Assembly (NCBI RefSeq): GCF_014466955.1
Contig: NZ_AP023396.1
Span: 5,208,001 to 5,272,000 of the forward strand
Length of the DNA: 64,000 nucleotides
Direction: 5' to 3'
DNA from: Nocardia wallacei
GTDB lineage: Bacteria > Actinomycetota > Actinomycetes > Mycobacteriales > Mycobacteriaceae
In this document: in pieces, positions 8,796-17,140 of the stretch
Numbering within the stretch: position 1 is the first letter of the stretch
Layout: each line of letters starts with the position of its first letter
Program-made: the position numbers and the translations under genes
Notes under the pieces: model-generated
What the model saw: the letters and a program-made list of their open reading frames with translations, nothing else
Database searches by the model: none
Told to the model about the DNA's origin: nothing

Positions 8796-9278
8796 TCACA
8801 TATCCGGCGGCAGTCGCCGCCCCGTCGTCAGCTCGGCAACCAGGCAGTTGTAGGCGTCGCTGATCCGGGCTACCCGGTAGGCGTCTTCGTGGGTTTGGCT
8901 GTCGAGGTAGTTCAGCCACAGCTCCGCGAGGCGGGAGACGATCGACCCAACCGTTTCGGTGTGCCAGACACCGGCGACGTGCGGGCGGCTTCGGAGCACT
9001 CTGACCACACTCTGGTCGATCGCAGTCGCGAGCGTCGTCAGCTGCGCTTCGGCGGCCGTGAACTCCCGGACCGCCTGGCGAAGGGCATTGGCAGACAGGG
9101 CATCTGGCGCATGCAGCTGCTGCAACGCTTCGCGGCGCTGGTGGTGCACCGAGATCATGGCGGAGGCCGCATCGGCCAGACCGGGCAACGGCAAGGCCAC
9201 CGCGTCACCCCGGAATGCGCGCCGGAGATGTTCGGCGTTCGGGAACAATGGTTGCTCGTTCATCATGGCGACGCTCAT
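8796..9278 (-). CDS. DUF4254-like helical protein
   Basis: A 160-residue all-helical protein of unknown function. The C-terminal half (HTETVGSIVSRLAELWLN, then RVARISDAYNCLVAELTTGR ending LPP) matches the pattern I associate with DUF4254 proteins of Streptomyces and Nocardia, which occur beside small regulators. The N-terminal segment with paired histidines (SAMISVHHQRREALQQLH) also fits. The start ATG at 9278 overlaps the stop of the preceding 71-codon gene (ATGA), so the two are translationally coupled; the longer in-frame version would overlap that gene completely. It is divergent from the zinc-ribbon regulator. Confidence 0.7.
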   Translation of the reverse strand: MSVAMMNEQPLFPNAEHLRRAFRGDAVALPLPGLADAASAMISVHHQRREALQQLHAPDALSANALRQAVREFTAAEAQLTTLATAIDQSVVRVLRSRPHVAGVWHTETVGSIVSRLAELWLNYLDSQTHEDAYRVARISDAYNCLVAELTTGRRLPPDM

Positions 9279-9490
9279 CGGGGTTTGCTCGCCGAGGGGA
9301 CGACCTTGCCGCCGTCGGTCAGAGCGTGGAGCGTCGCGGCCTTCGGCGGGCAGCATTTCGCCCGGCAGTCCATATGGAACTGCACGATGCTGTGCGCCTG
9401 GTCGATAGTGAAAGGCGCGTCAGGTGTTAGGTGGGTTTCCTGCTGCGTGATGGCGGCGAGTTGGTGTATCGCGAGTGTGCTGAACGGCAT
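9275..9490 (-). CDS. Small cysteine-containing protein, first gene of the three-gene operon
   Basis: A 71-residue protein with a helical N-terminal half and a compact HMDCRAKCCPPKAATLHAL element followed by a basic tail. The Cys/His spacing could bind zinc. I have the impression of related short proteins beside XRE-type regulators in actinobacteria but cannot name a family. The start at 9490 is preceded by a clear GGGAGG 7 nt upstream. Its stop overlaps the next start by 4 nt (ATGA). Divergent transcription from the 9848 regulator suggests joint control. Confidence 0.65.
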   Translation of the reverse strand: MPFSTLAIHQLAAITQQETHLTPDAPFTIDQAHSIVQFHMDCRAKCCPPKAATLHALTDGGKVVPSASKPR

Positions 9491-9847
9491 CCGGGGACCT
9501 CCCTGAGGTAGCGCCAAGTTACGGAGGTATCCGGCACCAAAGGCTTTCGCCACCAGTCCCGGCGCTGGGATCGGCGCGCCCGGAAGAGTAGGCGTCGGCT
9601 TGATGCCGGATACCTGGACTACCGTCGCCCATCGGGACATTCCGCCGGTATGCCGAATGCCGCTCCACCACTACGCATTCGGGACATACGCACGAATGTC
9701 TCGCCGGGCCGATGTACGGACGCATTACCAATTCGACCAACGGTTTTGCGATATACATGGAACGTATAGTCACCACCGACGTCCGGTGGTAGTCTCCGCT
9801 CGACCAGGGAAAACGGCGTTCAACCCGATCACACCCAGGGGCAACCG
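9491..9847. other. Divergent intergenic control region
   Basis: About 357 bp separate the two divergent transcripts. It is relatively AT-rich near 9720-9780 and contains two copies of CGGGACAT (about 9633 and 9687), an imperfect CATTCG/CGAATG pair near 9677-9700, and the promoter/operator described below. No gene is visible. Confidence 0.5.
9765..9790 (+). promoter_or_regulatory. Possible -10 element and palindromic operator before the zinc-ribbon regulator
   Basis: TATAGT (9765-9770) is followed immediately by the perfect inverted repeat ACCACCG-ACGTC-CGGTGGT (9772-9790), placed where transcription would start. No good -35 is visible. The regulator's coding sequence begins 57 nt downstream, so autoregulation is plausible. 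Confidence 0.4.
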
Positions 9848-11284
9848 ATGGCGCGGGCACCGAAACCGCAGCGGTACTGCACGCGCTGCGGTAACCGGTT
9901 GAACAGCTACAACGGGCAGCCGTACTGCGGGTCCTGCGAAGCGACTTTTCGTGAGGAGATGGCGCACCCGCCGCAGGTGCCGTTCGGGTTCTGGCAAACC
10001 GATCAGATACGTGATGCGCTCGCGACGTGGCACATGGGCCGGGTGATCGCGGCATATCGGACGCATCCGTATCACGGCCGGACGTTGCCGCAAGAACTCG
10101 TCGCCGGGTGGCTTGGTCTGACGCAAGCCCAGCTGAGCCGCCTGGAGAAAGGTCCACCGCCCGAATACCTGTCGAAGCTCATCCGCTGGGCGCAAGTGCT
10201 CGGCATTCCCGGTGATCTGTTGTGGTTCAAGCTGCCCGGCGCGTCCGCCGCTACGCTCGATGACGTGAAGCGCCAAGATTTTCTCCGCGCCGCGCTTGGT
10301 GTCACGGTGACAGGTGTCGCCGCGCCCCTGATCGACCTGTTGAACACGATCCAGCCCACGCCCGTGCCCTCGACAGTGGGCGCGACGGAGATCGATCAGA
10401 TCCGCCGCACCGCACACGAGTTCAGCACATGGGATCACGCCTACGGGGGCGGGCTGGTGCGCGAAGCCGTTGGCGCGCAACTGCGTTACGCCGTCAGCCT
10501 GCTCAATGCCCACTGCTCGGACAAGCACCGGACCGAACTTCAGAGCGCGGTCGGCTTCCTCGGCCACACCGCGGGCTTCATGGCCTTCGACGCCTACGCC
10601 CATGCCGACGCCCGCAGCATGTTCCGGCTGGCATGGACCTGCGCCGAAGAGGCGGGCGACTGGCACCTCCGTGGCAAAGTGCTGTCTTCGATGGCGCGGC
10701 AAGCCATCTGGTGCGGCAACCCCGACGACGGCTTGACCTACATCGAACTGGCGATGGTGCGCTCAGACCGGCTGACCGCCACCGAACGCGCCATGTTGCA
10801 GTCCGCCAGAGCGCGGGCACTGGCTAAGCTGCACCGCGTCGAAGAAGCCATGTGGGCAGTCGGGCAGGCGGACGAGGCATTTTTCGAAGCCTCGCCGGAG
10901 AATGACCCGCCGTGGATGTCGTACTACGACGCCGCCCAGCATTCCGGCGACACCGGCCACGCGCTGTTCGACCTCGCCGTACAGGGTCGGTTCGCCACCG
11001 AAGCCAAGCAGCGCCTCCAGACCGCCGTGCACGGGCACACCGACACCTACGTGCGCTCCCGCGCTATTTCCGGGATCAAGCTGGCATCACTCACGATGGC
11101 TACCGGCGATCCCCAGGAAGCCGCTGCCTTCGGTACGGCCGCTCTGGTTGATGCCGGGCATATCCGCTCGCGGCGGGCCGCTGATGACCTGCGCGAGCTG
11201 ACGGGCTTCGCCAAGCAGCGCCGCACTATCACGGAAGTTCAGGAACTGCGAGCACGGATCGATGCCGTCGTGGCGGGGGTATGA
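9848..11284 (+). CDS. Regulator with N-terminal zinc ribbon, helix-turn-helix and C-terminal helical-repeat (TPR-like) domain
   Basis: A 478-residue putative cytoplasmic regulator. C11-x2-C14 and C27-x2-C30 form a zinc ribbon. An XRE-like helix-turn-helix follows (LPQELVAGWLGLTQAQLSRLEKG, residues about 79-101). From about residue 130 to the end is an alpha-helical repeat region with TPR-like pairs (SMFRLAWTCAEEAGDW; LTYIELAMVRSDRLTATERA; ARALAKLHRVEEAMWAV). Such proteins are common in Streptomyces and Nocardia as sensors of small molecules or partner proteins. Its TGA overlaps the ATG of the kinase gene, so the two are translationally coupled. It is divergent from the three-gene operon, its most likely target. 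Confidence 0.85.
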   Translation: MARAPKPQRYCTRCGNRLNSYNGQPYCGSCEATFREEMAHPPQVPFGFWQTDQIRDALATWHMGRVIAAYRTHPYHGRTLPQELVAGWLGLTQAQLSRLEKGPPPEYLSKLIRWAQVLGIPGDLLWFKLPGASAATLDDVKRQDFLRAALGVTVTGVAAPLIDLLNTIQPTPVPSTVGATEIDQIRRTAHEFSTWDHAYGGGLVREAVGAQLRYAVSLLNAHCSDKHRTELQSAVGFLGHTAGFMAFDAYAHADARSMFRLAWTCAEEAGDWHLRGKVLSSMARQAIWCGNPDDGLTYIELAMVRSDRLTATERAMLQSARARALAKLHRVEEAMWAVGQADEAFFEASPENDPPWMSYYDAAQHSGDTGHALFDLAVQGRFATEAKQRLQTAVHGHTDTYVRSRAISGIKLASLTMATGDPQEAAAFGTAALVDAGHIRSRRAADDLRELTGFAKQRRTITEVQELRARIDAVVAGV

Positions 11285-12180
11285 GCAACGCATCCGGCGC
11301 CGAGCTGTCCACAATCCTCCGATCGGCATGCCTGGCGGCCGGGGTCGATCCGGCCGACGCCGAACTCCTGCGGATGAGCGAGAACGCCATCTACCGGCTA
11401 CCCGGTGGCACCGTGGTACGGATCAGTCGGCCAGGACAGCAGACCGCCGCTGCACGCGAGGTGGCGGTTGCCCGGTGGCTGGAGGCCGCAGGCGTCAACG
11501 CGGTCCAGGTTGCGCCGGGCATTGAGCAGCCGGTGGAAGTTGAGGAGAGGGCAGTTACCTTCTGGCAGGAGCTGCCACCCCACCACCGTGGCTCACCCGC
11601 GCAGGTAGCCGGAGCGCTGAAGCAACTGCACGCCTTGGCACCGCCCACCGCGTTCAACCTCGGCAAGCTCGCACCGTTCGTACGCCTGGACGAGCGGATC
11701 GATAGCGCGACCTTTCTGTCGGACAATGACCGACTTTGGATGCGCGAGCACTTGGCGGAGCTGCGTCAACGGTGGGAGAAGCTGCCGACAGGCATGCCGT
11801 GGTGCGTCGTCCACGGGGATGCCTGGGTGGGCAACGTCGTGGCCACCGACGACGGCCGGGTCATCCTGCTCGATCTGGAACGAACATCGGTAGGACCACC
11901 TGAGTGGGACTTGGCGCATACAGCGATCAAGCGGACGTCGTTCGGCTGGATCAGCGCGAAACAGTACGGCGAATTCTGCAATGTCTATGGGTATGACGTC
12001 ACAGCGTGGGCAGGTTTCGAGCTACTGCGAGACATCCGGGAATTCCGGATGACCACGATGGCCGTGCAGAGCGCATCAACCACAAACCCAATCGCGTACG
12101 AACAAGCTCTATCCAGGCTCGCATGCATTCGAGGACAGCGTGGTTCGAGGCCATGGCCTAGCTGGGAGGCGCTCGGCTAA
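11281..12180 (+). CDS. APH/choline-kinase-fold phosphotransferase
   Basis: A 299-residue protein of the aminoglycoside phosphotransferase/protein kinase-like fold. The catalytic loop is HGDAWVGN (His at about residue 178), and the metal-binding aspartate is in VILLDLERTS (about residue 199); the ATP lobe has the short LPGGTVVRISRPGQQ strand pair and a Glu in AAREVAVARWL. Family members phosphorylate antibiotics, choline, sugars or nucleotidyl compounds, so the substrate here is open. Pairing by ATGA overlap with a zinc-ribbon/HTH regulator recurs in actinobacteria and argues for a regulatory or metabolite-modifying role rather than a recently acquired drug-resistance gene. No terminator is obvious downstream. 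Confidence 0.85.
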   Translation: MSNASGAELSTILRSACLAAGVDPADAELLRMSENAIYRLPGGTVVRISRPGQQTAAAREVAVARWLEAAGVNAVQVAPGIEQPVEVEERAVTFWQELPPHHRGSPAQVAGALKQLHALAPPTAFNLGKLAPFVRLDERIDSATFLSDNDRLWMREHLAELRQRWEKLPTGMPWCVVHGDAWVGNVVATDDGRVILLDLERTSVGPPEWDLAHTAIKRTSFGWISAKQYGEFCNVYGYDVTAWAGFELLRDIREFRMTTMAVQSASTTNPIAYEQALSRLACIRGQRGSRPWPSWEALG

Positions 12181-12347
12181 TCATTGGATGAGGCGCTAAA
12201 GATGAGGAAGACCAGATTACCTGTTGACGCACAGTCGGTTGGGGCAATTCCCTGTTCACCCCGCTGTAGGTCCGGTTCGAGTCGGTTTTCGCTATGTCCG
12301 CCCTGTGGTGGGCAGACATGTGTCTTTCAATTGGATGGCGTCGAGGG

Positions 12348-13262
12348 TCAGTTCTGGTGCTGCACCCGAGCGCTCGCATACAGGCAGATGGCGGCTGCGG
12401 CGGCGAGGTTTAGGCTTTCGGCTCGGCCGTGGATGGGGATTCGGATGCGGTGGTCGGCCTGGGTGGCGACGGAGGAGGGGAGGCCGTGGGCCTCGTTGCC
12501 GAAGAGCCAGGCTACCGGGTGGTGGAGGATGTCGTCGGCTTCGTCGAGGTCTACTTCGCCGCGGGCTGTGGTCGCGAGGATGGTGATTCCGGCGGTGTGG
12601 AGACTGTTCAGCACCGTGTCGGTGTCACGTTCGCGGGCGATGGGGACGTGGAAAAGGCTTCCGGCGCAGGCTCGTACGCATTTACCGTTGTGGGGGTCGA
12701 CCGAATCGCCGGAGAGGACGACGCCGTCCGCGCCTACCGCGTCGGCGACGCGGATGAGGGTGCCTGCGTTGCCGGGGTCGGAGATTTCCACCGGGACTGC
12801 CAGTAATCGCGGACCGGTTGGTGGTGTGCGCGCTGACTCACCTGCGGCAGGTCCATGTTCGGGCGCAGTGTCCGCCAATTCGAACGTCACGTCCGCACCG
12901 GTACCCGAAAGCACTTGTGCCAGTGGCACATCCACCTGACGGCACACCGCGACCAACCCCGGCGGGGTCACCGTCTCCCCCAATTGCTCAGCGGCGCGGT
13001 CGCTTACGAGCGTCGTCCGCACCCCCAGCGCCGCCGCGGAAGCCACCAGTTCGTGTTCTCGCTCGGCAGCGCGGCCGGAGAAGAACAGCTCCTCCACTCG
13101 CCCCGTATCCAATGCCGCCGCAACGGAATTGGCGCCCTCGGCGAGAAACAGGCCGGTTTTGCGCCGTTGCGCGCCCCGATGCAGCTTGACAGCCGAAACG
13201 ACCCGCGGGTTGCGCTCCGAGAGGGGCGCGTCCGCGGGTCGTTTCGGAAAGTCGGGTGTCAA
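12348..13262 (-). CDS. tsnR: TrmH/SpoU-family 2'-O-ribose RNA methyltransferase
   Basis: SPOUT-class SAM-dependent methyltransferase, about 304 residues, acting on rRNA or tRNA. The N-terminal substrate-binding domain starts SERNPRVVSAVKLHRG. The knotted catalytic domain carries motif 1 (EISDPGNAGTLIRVADAVGA), motif 2 (VAWLFGNEAHGL) and motif 3 (IPIHGRAESLNLAAAAAI). Position after infC-rpmI-rplT matches M. tuberculosis tsnR (Rv1644). I take the TTG at 13262, 8 nt after the rplT stop; a GTG in the RVVSAV stretch is an alternative. The first codons coincide with a 16-bp inverted repeat (13193-13247), which could reduce read-through or initiation. Confidence 0.88.
   Translation of the reverse strand: MTPDFPKRPADAPLSERNPRVVSAVKLHRGAQRRKTGLFLAEGANSVAAALDTGRVEELFFSGRAAEREHELVASAAALGVRTTLVSDRAAEQLGETVTPPGLVAVCRQVDVPLAQVLSGTGADVTFELADTAPEHGPAAGESARTPPTGPRLLAVPVEISDPGNAGTLIRVADAVGADGVVLSGDSVDPHNGKCVRACAGSLFHVPIARERDTDTVLNSLHTAGITILATTARGEVDLDEADDILHHPVAWLFGNEAHGLPSSVATQADHRIRIPIHGRAESLNLAAAAAICLYASARVQHQN
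13193..13247 (-). terminator. 16-bp perfect hairpin after rplT, inside the 5' end of tsnR
   Basis: CCGAAACGACCCGCGG (13193-13208) is exactly complementary to 13232-13247, with a 23-nt loop. On the transcript it begins 22 nt after the rplT stop and within the first codons of tsnR. It may attenuate transcription or hide the tsnR start, so that the methyltransferase is made at lower level than the ribosomal proteins. Confidence 0.6.
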
Positions 13263-13269
13263 GCCGAGG

Positions 13270-13650
13270 TCAGGCGGCGGGGGCGTTGACGTCGGCGGGG
13301 AGGGCCGCCTTCGCCACCGCGACCAGGCCGGCGAACGCCTCGGCGTCCGAGACTGCCAGCTCGGCGAGGATCTTGCGGTCCACCTCGACACCGGCGGCCT
13401 TCAGGCCCTGGATGAAGCGGTTGTAGGTGATGTCGTTGGCGCGGGCCGCCGCGTTGATGCGGGCGATCCAGAGCTTGCGGAAGTCACCCTTGCGCGCCCG
13501 GCGGTCCCGGTAGGCGTAGGTGAGCGAGTGCAGCTGCTGTTCCTTCGCCTTGCGGTACAGGCGAGAGCGCTGGCCCCGGTAGCCCTTGGAGGCCTCGAGG
13601 ATGGAACGGCGCTTCTTCTGAGCGTTGACGGCCCTTTTGACGCGTGCCAC
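13270..13650 (-). CDS. rplT: Ribosomal protein L20
   Basis: L20 binds 23S rRNA early in 50S assembly. The 126-residue protein starts [18 protein letters not shown], and has the family core [16 protein letters not shown] and [18 protein letters not shown]. Length is normal, with a slightly extended Ala/Pro C terminus. It lies 66 nt downstream of rpmI in the infC operon. In several bacteria L20 represses its own operon by binding the leader RNA; whether this applies here is not shown. Confidence 0.98.
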   Translation of the reverse strand: MARVKRAVNAQKKRRSILEASKGYRGQRSRLYRKAKEQQLHSLTYAYRDRRARKGDFRKLWIARINAAARANDITYNRFIQGLKAAGVEVDRKILAELAVSDAEAFAGLVAVAKAALPADVNAPAA

Positions 13651-13716
13651 TGGTCAGTCCTTGTTCGATCGAGGGGCGCTCGCGGCGCCCGGGTGGTCGG
13701 GGTTGGCGGGGCTTAC

Positions 13717-13911
13717 TCAGATACCGAGCAGCTTCTTGACGCGCGCGACGTCGGCCTTGGCGACAGAGACGGTGCCTTCCAGACGACGAGTCCGGCGGCT
13801 GGACTTGTACTCGAACAGGTGGCGGCGGTTGGCCTGCTGCCGGAGCAGCTTGCCCTTCCCCGACACCTTGAAGCGCTTCGACGCGCCGCTGTGGCTCTTC
13901 ATCTTCGGCAT
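13717..13911 (-). CDS. rpmI: Ribosomal protein L35
   Basis: A 64-residue, very basic 50S protein: [20 protein letters not shown], then the [17 protein letters not shown] core. Start chosen at the MPKMK methionine, which is universal in the family; longer in-frame versions run into infC. It sits between infC and rplT as in most bacteria. Confidence 0.98.
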   Translation of the reverse strand: MPKMKSHSGASKRFKVSGKGKLLRQQANRRHLFEYKSSRRTRRLEGTVSVAKADVARVKKLLGI

Positions 13912-13978
13912 GGAATCCTCAATCTGTCTCGTGCCGGTGGCAGCGCGGAGCCGCACTACCACCGGTGCTGTATCGGTT

Positions 13979-14632
<654 letters not shown>

Positions 14633-14704
14633 GGGGCCTCCTAGGTCAAGCGGTGTCGTCCAACGACCGCGCGCTATAACTGCAACCCCATATCCAACAC
14701 GAAA

Positions 14705-14736
14705 GCCCCGGTGCGGTATTTCACCGCCACGGGGCC
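14705..14736 (-). promoter_or_regulatory. Leader hairpin upstream of infC
   Basis: On the minus strand GCCCCG-TG-GCGGT pairs with ACCGC-AC-CGGGGC across a GAAAT loop, with a 2-nt internal mismatch, and is followed by TTTCGTGTT. It lies about 70 nt before the infC start and is a candidate attenuator or L20/IF-3 operon leader structure. Confidence 0.5.
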
Positions 14737-15015
14737 CGATGTCGACCGGTCGTCGGCGCGAGACCTCTCGCATCGACCCCACGCTGGGAAAACCCCGCGC
14801 GAGAAACCCATCGGCAACGATGGGCGACCGGACCGTCGGGCCTGGCGTGTCGCCGGCCGGCGGTGGGAGTCGGGCTCCACTTATGGCCCCGAACCTGTTG
14901 CAGTAACCGGACCGGGGCGGTCGTCGGCTGCCAGCTTAACATCCGGGGTACCGCAACTCCCAATCGGCCGCCCCCGCGACCAGGCACGTCGGTCTCGGAT
15001 GCGATGCTACCGGGC

Positions 15016-15360
15016 ATGAGTGAGGCGTCGTCGAACGAGTCCGTGCGGGAGCTGGCGGACATCCCCGCGGTCGAGGTGATCAGTCGCGCGGCCGTGATGC
15101 TGATGAGTTCGGCCGCCGAGAAGCTCGGCCTCGCCGACGACGATCCCGACACCAGCGCGCGCCTCGACCTGGACGAGGCCCGCCGCGTCATCACCGCCCT
15201 CGCCGGTCTGGTCACCGCGTCGGTGGAGTACCTGGGCCCGCACGCCGGGCCGATCCGCGACGGCCTGCAGTCGCTGCAGCGCGCCTTCCGCGAGGCGTCT
15301 GCGCACCCCGACGAGCCGGGCAAGGGCCCGGGTGAGAAGTACACCGGCCCCGTGTACTGA
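15016..15360 (+). CDS. DUF1844 family protein
   Basis: A 114-residue, acidic, helical cytoplasmic protein of unknown function. The core VREL-x-IPAVEVISRAAVMLMSSAAEKLGL and DLDEARRVITALAGLVTAS is characteristic of DUF1844. It is divergent from infC, a position I also associate with other Corynebacteriales. The start at 15016 is the MSEASS methionine; an ATG four codons earlier is possible. No strong ribosome-binding site is visible. Confidence 0.85.
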   Translation: MSEASSNESVRELADIPAVEVISRAAVMLMSSAAEKLGLADDDPDTSARLDLDEARRVITALAGLVTASVEYLGPHAGPIRDGLQSLQRAFREASAHPDEPGKGPGEKYTGPVY

Positions 15361-15520
15361 GCGGGTACCCTCGCCCGTCACCGGATTGCGCGAACGATCC
15401 ACTGCTCCAAGTCAATACAAAATCTCCCGTTTCACACACACGGCCGGGGACCGCCCATATGATTCGACGGATGTCTTCGCGGGTACCCACAGCTGCCGCA
15501 ACGGGAAAAACAGGAGCAGC

Positions 15521-15742
15521 ATGACCGCCAGAAACGACCTCGAACAGGAATTGCGCGGCCCGACAGCGGCGCTGGACCTCCTGTCCGACGGGGAGATCGC
15601 CGACCTGCTCACGCTGTTCCGCTCCGCCCGGCAGCAGGAACGCACCGCGCTCGCCGAATCCATCGACGGCATGGTCGGCGCGCTGCCGAAGCCACTGCGC
15701 GGGGTGACGAAGCGGATCATGTTCGGAGACGCCGTCGACTGA
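15521..15742 (+). CDS. Small helical hypothetical protein coupled to a helical-repeat protein
   Basis: A 73-residue protein (MTARNDLEQELRGPTAALDL, LSDGEIADLLTLFRSARQQE, GVTKRIMFGD) that looks like a short four-helix unit. AGGAG sits 6-7 nt before the ATG. Its TGA overlaps the next gene's ATG (TGATG), implying coupled translation and probably a shared role. I do not recognise the family. Confidence 0.7.
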   Translation: MTARNDLEQELRGPTAALDLLSDGEIADLLTLFRSARQQERTALAESIDGMVGALPKPLRGVTKRIMFGDAVD

Positions 15743-17055
15743 TGAGTGAACTGGTCACCCGCGCCCAGATCATCCTGCTGGCGCGCACCCTGCACGTGTC
15801 GCCGCATCGGCTGGCGCATCTCGAGCGGCTGGGCGCCGAACATCTGCACGAACTCCAGCAGCGGATGGCGGCGATCATCTTCGACGAGCATGCCGAAACC
15901 TTCCGGCGCATCAGCAAATTGGTGCCGTTCATCCCGCTGACGATCTCCATGCCGCTGGTGCAGCGGATCGTGCCGCCGATGATGACGGGGCGCGCGGCCG
16001 GGGCGGTCGGGATCGACCATCCGAAGAAGGCCGTGGAGACGATGTCGCTGCTGAGTACCGACTACGCGACCGACTGCACGCCGTATCTGGATCCCGCGAC
16101 CGTGGGCCTGCTCGCCTCCGACGCGCCACCCGAACCGGTCGTCGCGGTCGTCAACGAAATCCTGCGCCGCCGCGATTACGTCACCGCCGGGCCGTTCCTG
16201 GGTTATGCCACGCCGTCGTTGATCGAGGCGGTCGAGCAGGGTGTGCCCGACGACGAGGGGCTGATCTTCTCCGCGGCGTTCGCCTACTCCTCGGCGAGCG
16301 TCAGCGCCGTCGTGCGACAGCTGCTGAACGGTCCGGCGCAACGTATTCCGCGCATGGTGCATACCGTGCTGGCCGGGTCGCCGGATCTGCAGTCGGCGGC
16401 GCTGTCGGTGTTCGCGCGGTGTGAGCCCGAGGTGATCGCCGCGGTCGGCGACATCTTGTTCAGCATCGGGTCACCGGAGTCGATCGGCACGCTCGTCACC
16501 AACGCTCAGCGCACGGGGGTCACGGTCGAGTTCCTGGCCCTCACCGCCTCGCTGAGTTCGGTGGCGCTGGACCGGCTGGCGGCCAATCCCGTTCTGGCCG
16601 AACGGGAAACGCTGTCGGGTCTGGTCGCCGCGCTGGAGGGGCCGGTCGGGCCGCGCAGCTGGCGGGGACTGTTCGAGTTGACCGCGCACGGCGATGTCGA
16701 CCTGCGGCGCGATGTCGCCCGGCTGCTGGCCGAGGTGTCCGCGGCCATGGTGGCGCAGCTGCCTTCGCGGGCCACCGAGGCGGGGGTGTGGACGGCGCTG
16801 CTCGATATGGTCGCCGATTCCGACTCCGACGTCCGAGCCCACATCGGCGGGGTGTGGGCCGCCCTGCCCGACGAACGCCGTGTGGGCCTGCAGCGCCACC
16901 TGGACGAACGCACCGCCGACCCGCGCCTGGCCGTGCTCCGCGCCGCCATGCCCGCGGTCTCGGTGGAGGAAGTGTTCTTCCGCCGCCGCCAACTCCGCCG
17001 CCACGGCTCCGGCGGCCCCGAATTCGGCGCCGCCGCAGGAGGTTTCGGCGGCTGA
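15742..17055 (+). CDS. HEAT-like alpha-helical repeat protein of unknown function
   Basis: A 437-residue soluble protein made mostly of paired helices spaced 35-45 residues (for example LVQRIVPPMMTGRAAGAVG; VGDILFSIGSPESIGTLVTN; LRRDVARLLAEVSAAMVAQL; LLDMVADSDSDVRAHIGGVW), a pattern of HEAT/ARM-type scaffolds. There are no catalytic motifs or signal peptide. The start overlaps the stop of the 73-codon gene. A scaffold acting with that partner is an inference only. Confidence 0.7.
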   Translation: MSELVTRAQIILLARTLHVSPHRLAHLERLGAEHLHELQQRMAAIIFDEHAETFRRISKLVPFIPLTISMPLVQRIVPPMMTGRAAGAVGIDHPKKAVETMSLLSTDYATDCTPYLDPATVGLLASDAPPEPVVAVVNEILRRRDYVTAGPFLGYATPSLIEAVEQGVPDDEGLIFSAAFAYSSASVSAVVRQLLNGPAQRIPRMVHTVLAGSPDLQSAALSVFARCEPEVIAAVGDILFSIGSPESIGTLVTNAQRTGVTVEFLALTASLSSVALDRLAANPVLAERETLSGLVAALEGPVGPRSWRGLFELTAHGDVDLRRDVARLLAEVSAAMVAQLPSRATEAGVWTALLDMVADSDSDVRAHIGGVWAALPDERRVGLQRHLDERTADPRLAVLRAAMPAVSVEEVFFRRRQLRRHGSGGPEFGAAAGGFGG

Positions 17056-17140
17056 CCCAGTCAGTACACAACGGGTCAAACCCGACACGCCCCACACCCC
17101 GCACTCCCCCACGGCCGATCGGCGCGCGGCTGCGGGCAGG

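Noticed and set aside
11281..12180. A dedicated aminoglycoside-resistance gene
   Set aside because: The fold and catalytic loop fit, but coupling to a large regulator and no mobile-element context do not support a specific antibiotic substrate.
12265..12295. tRNA remnant or att site (GGTTCGAGTC near 12275)
   Set aside because: The sequence resembles a T-loop, but flanking bases do not pair as a T stem and no acceptor or anticodon arm is present.
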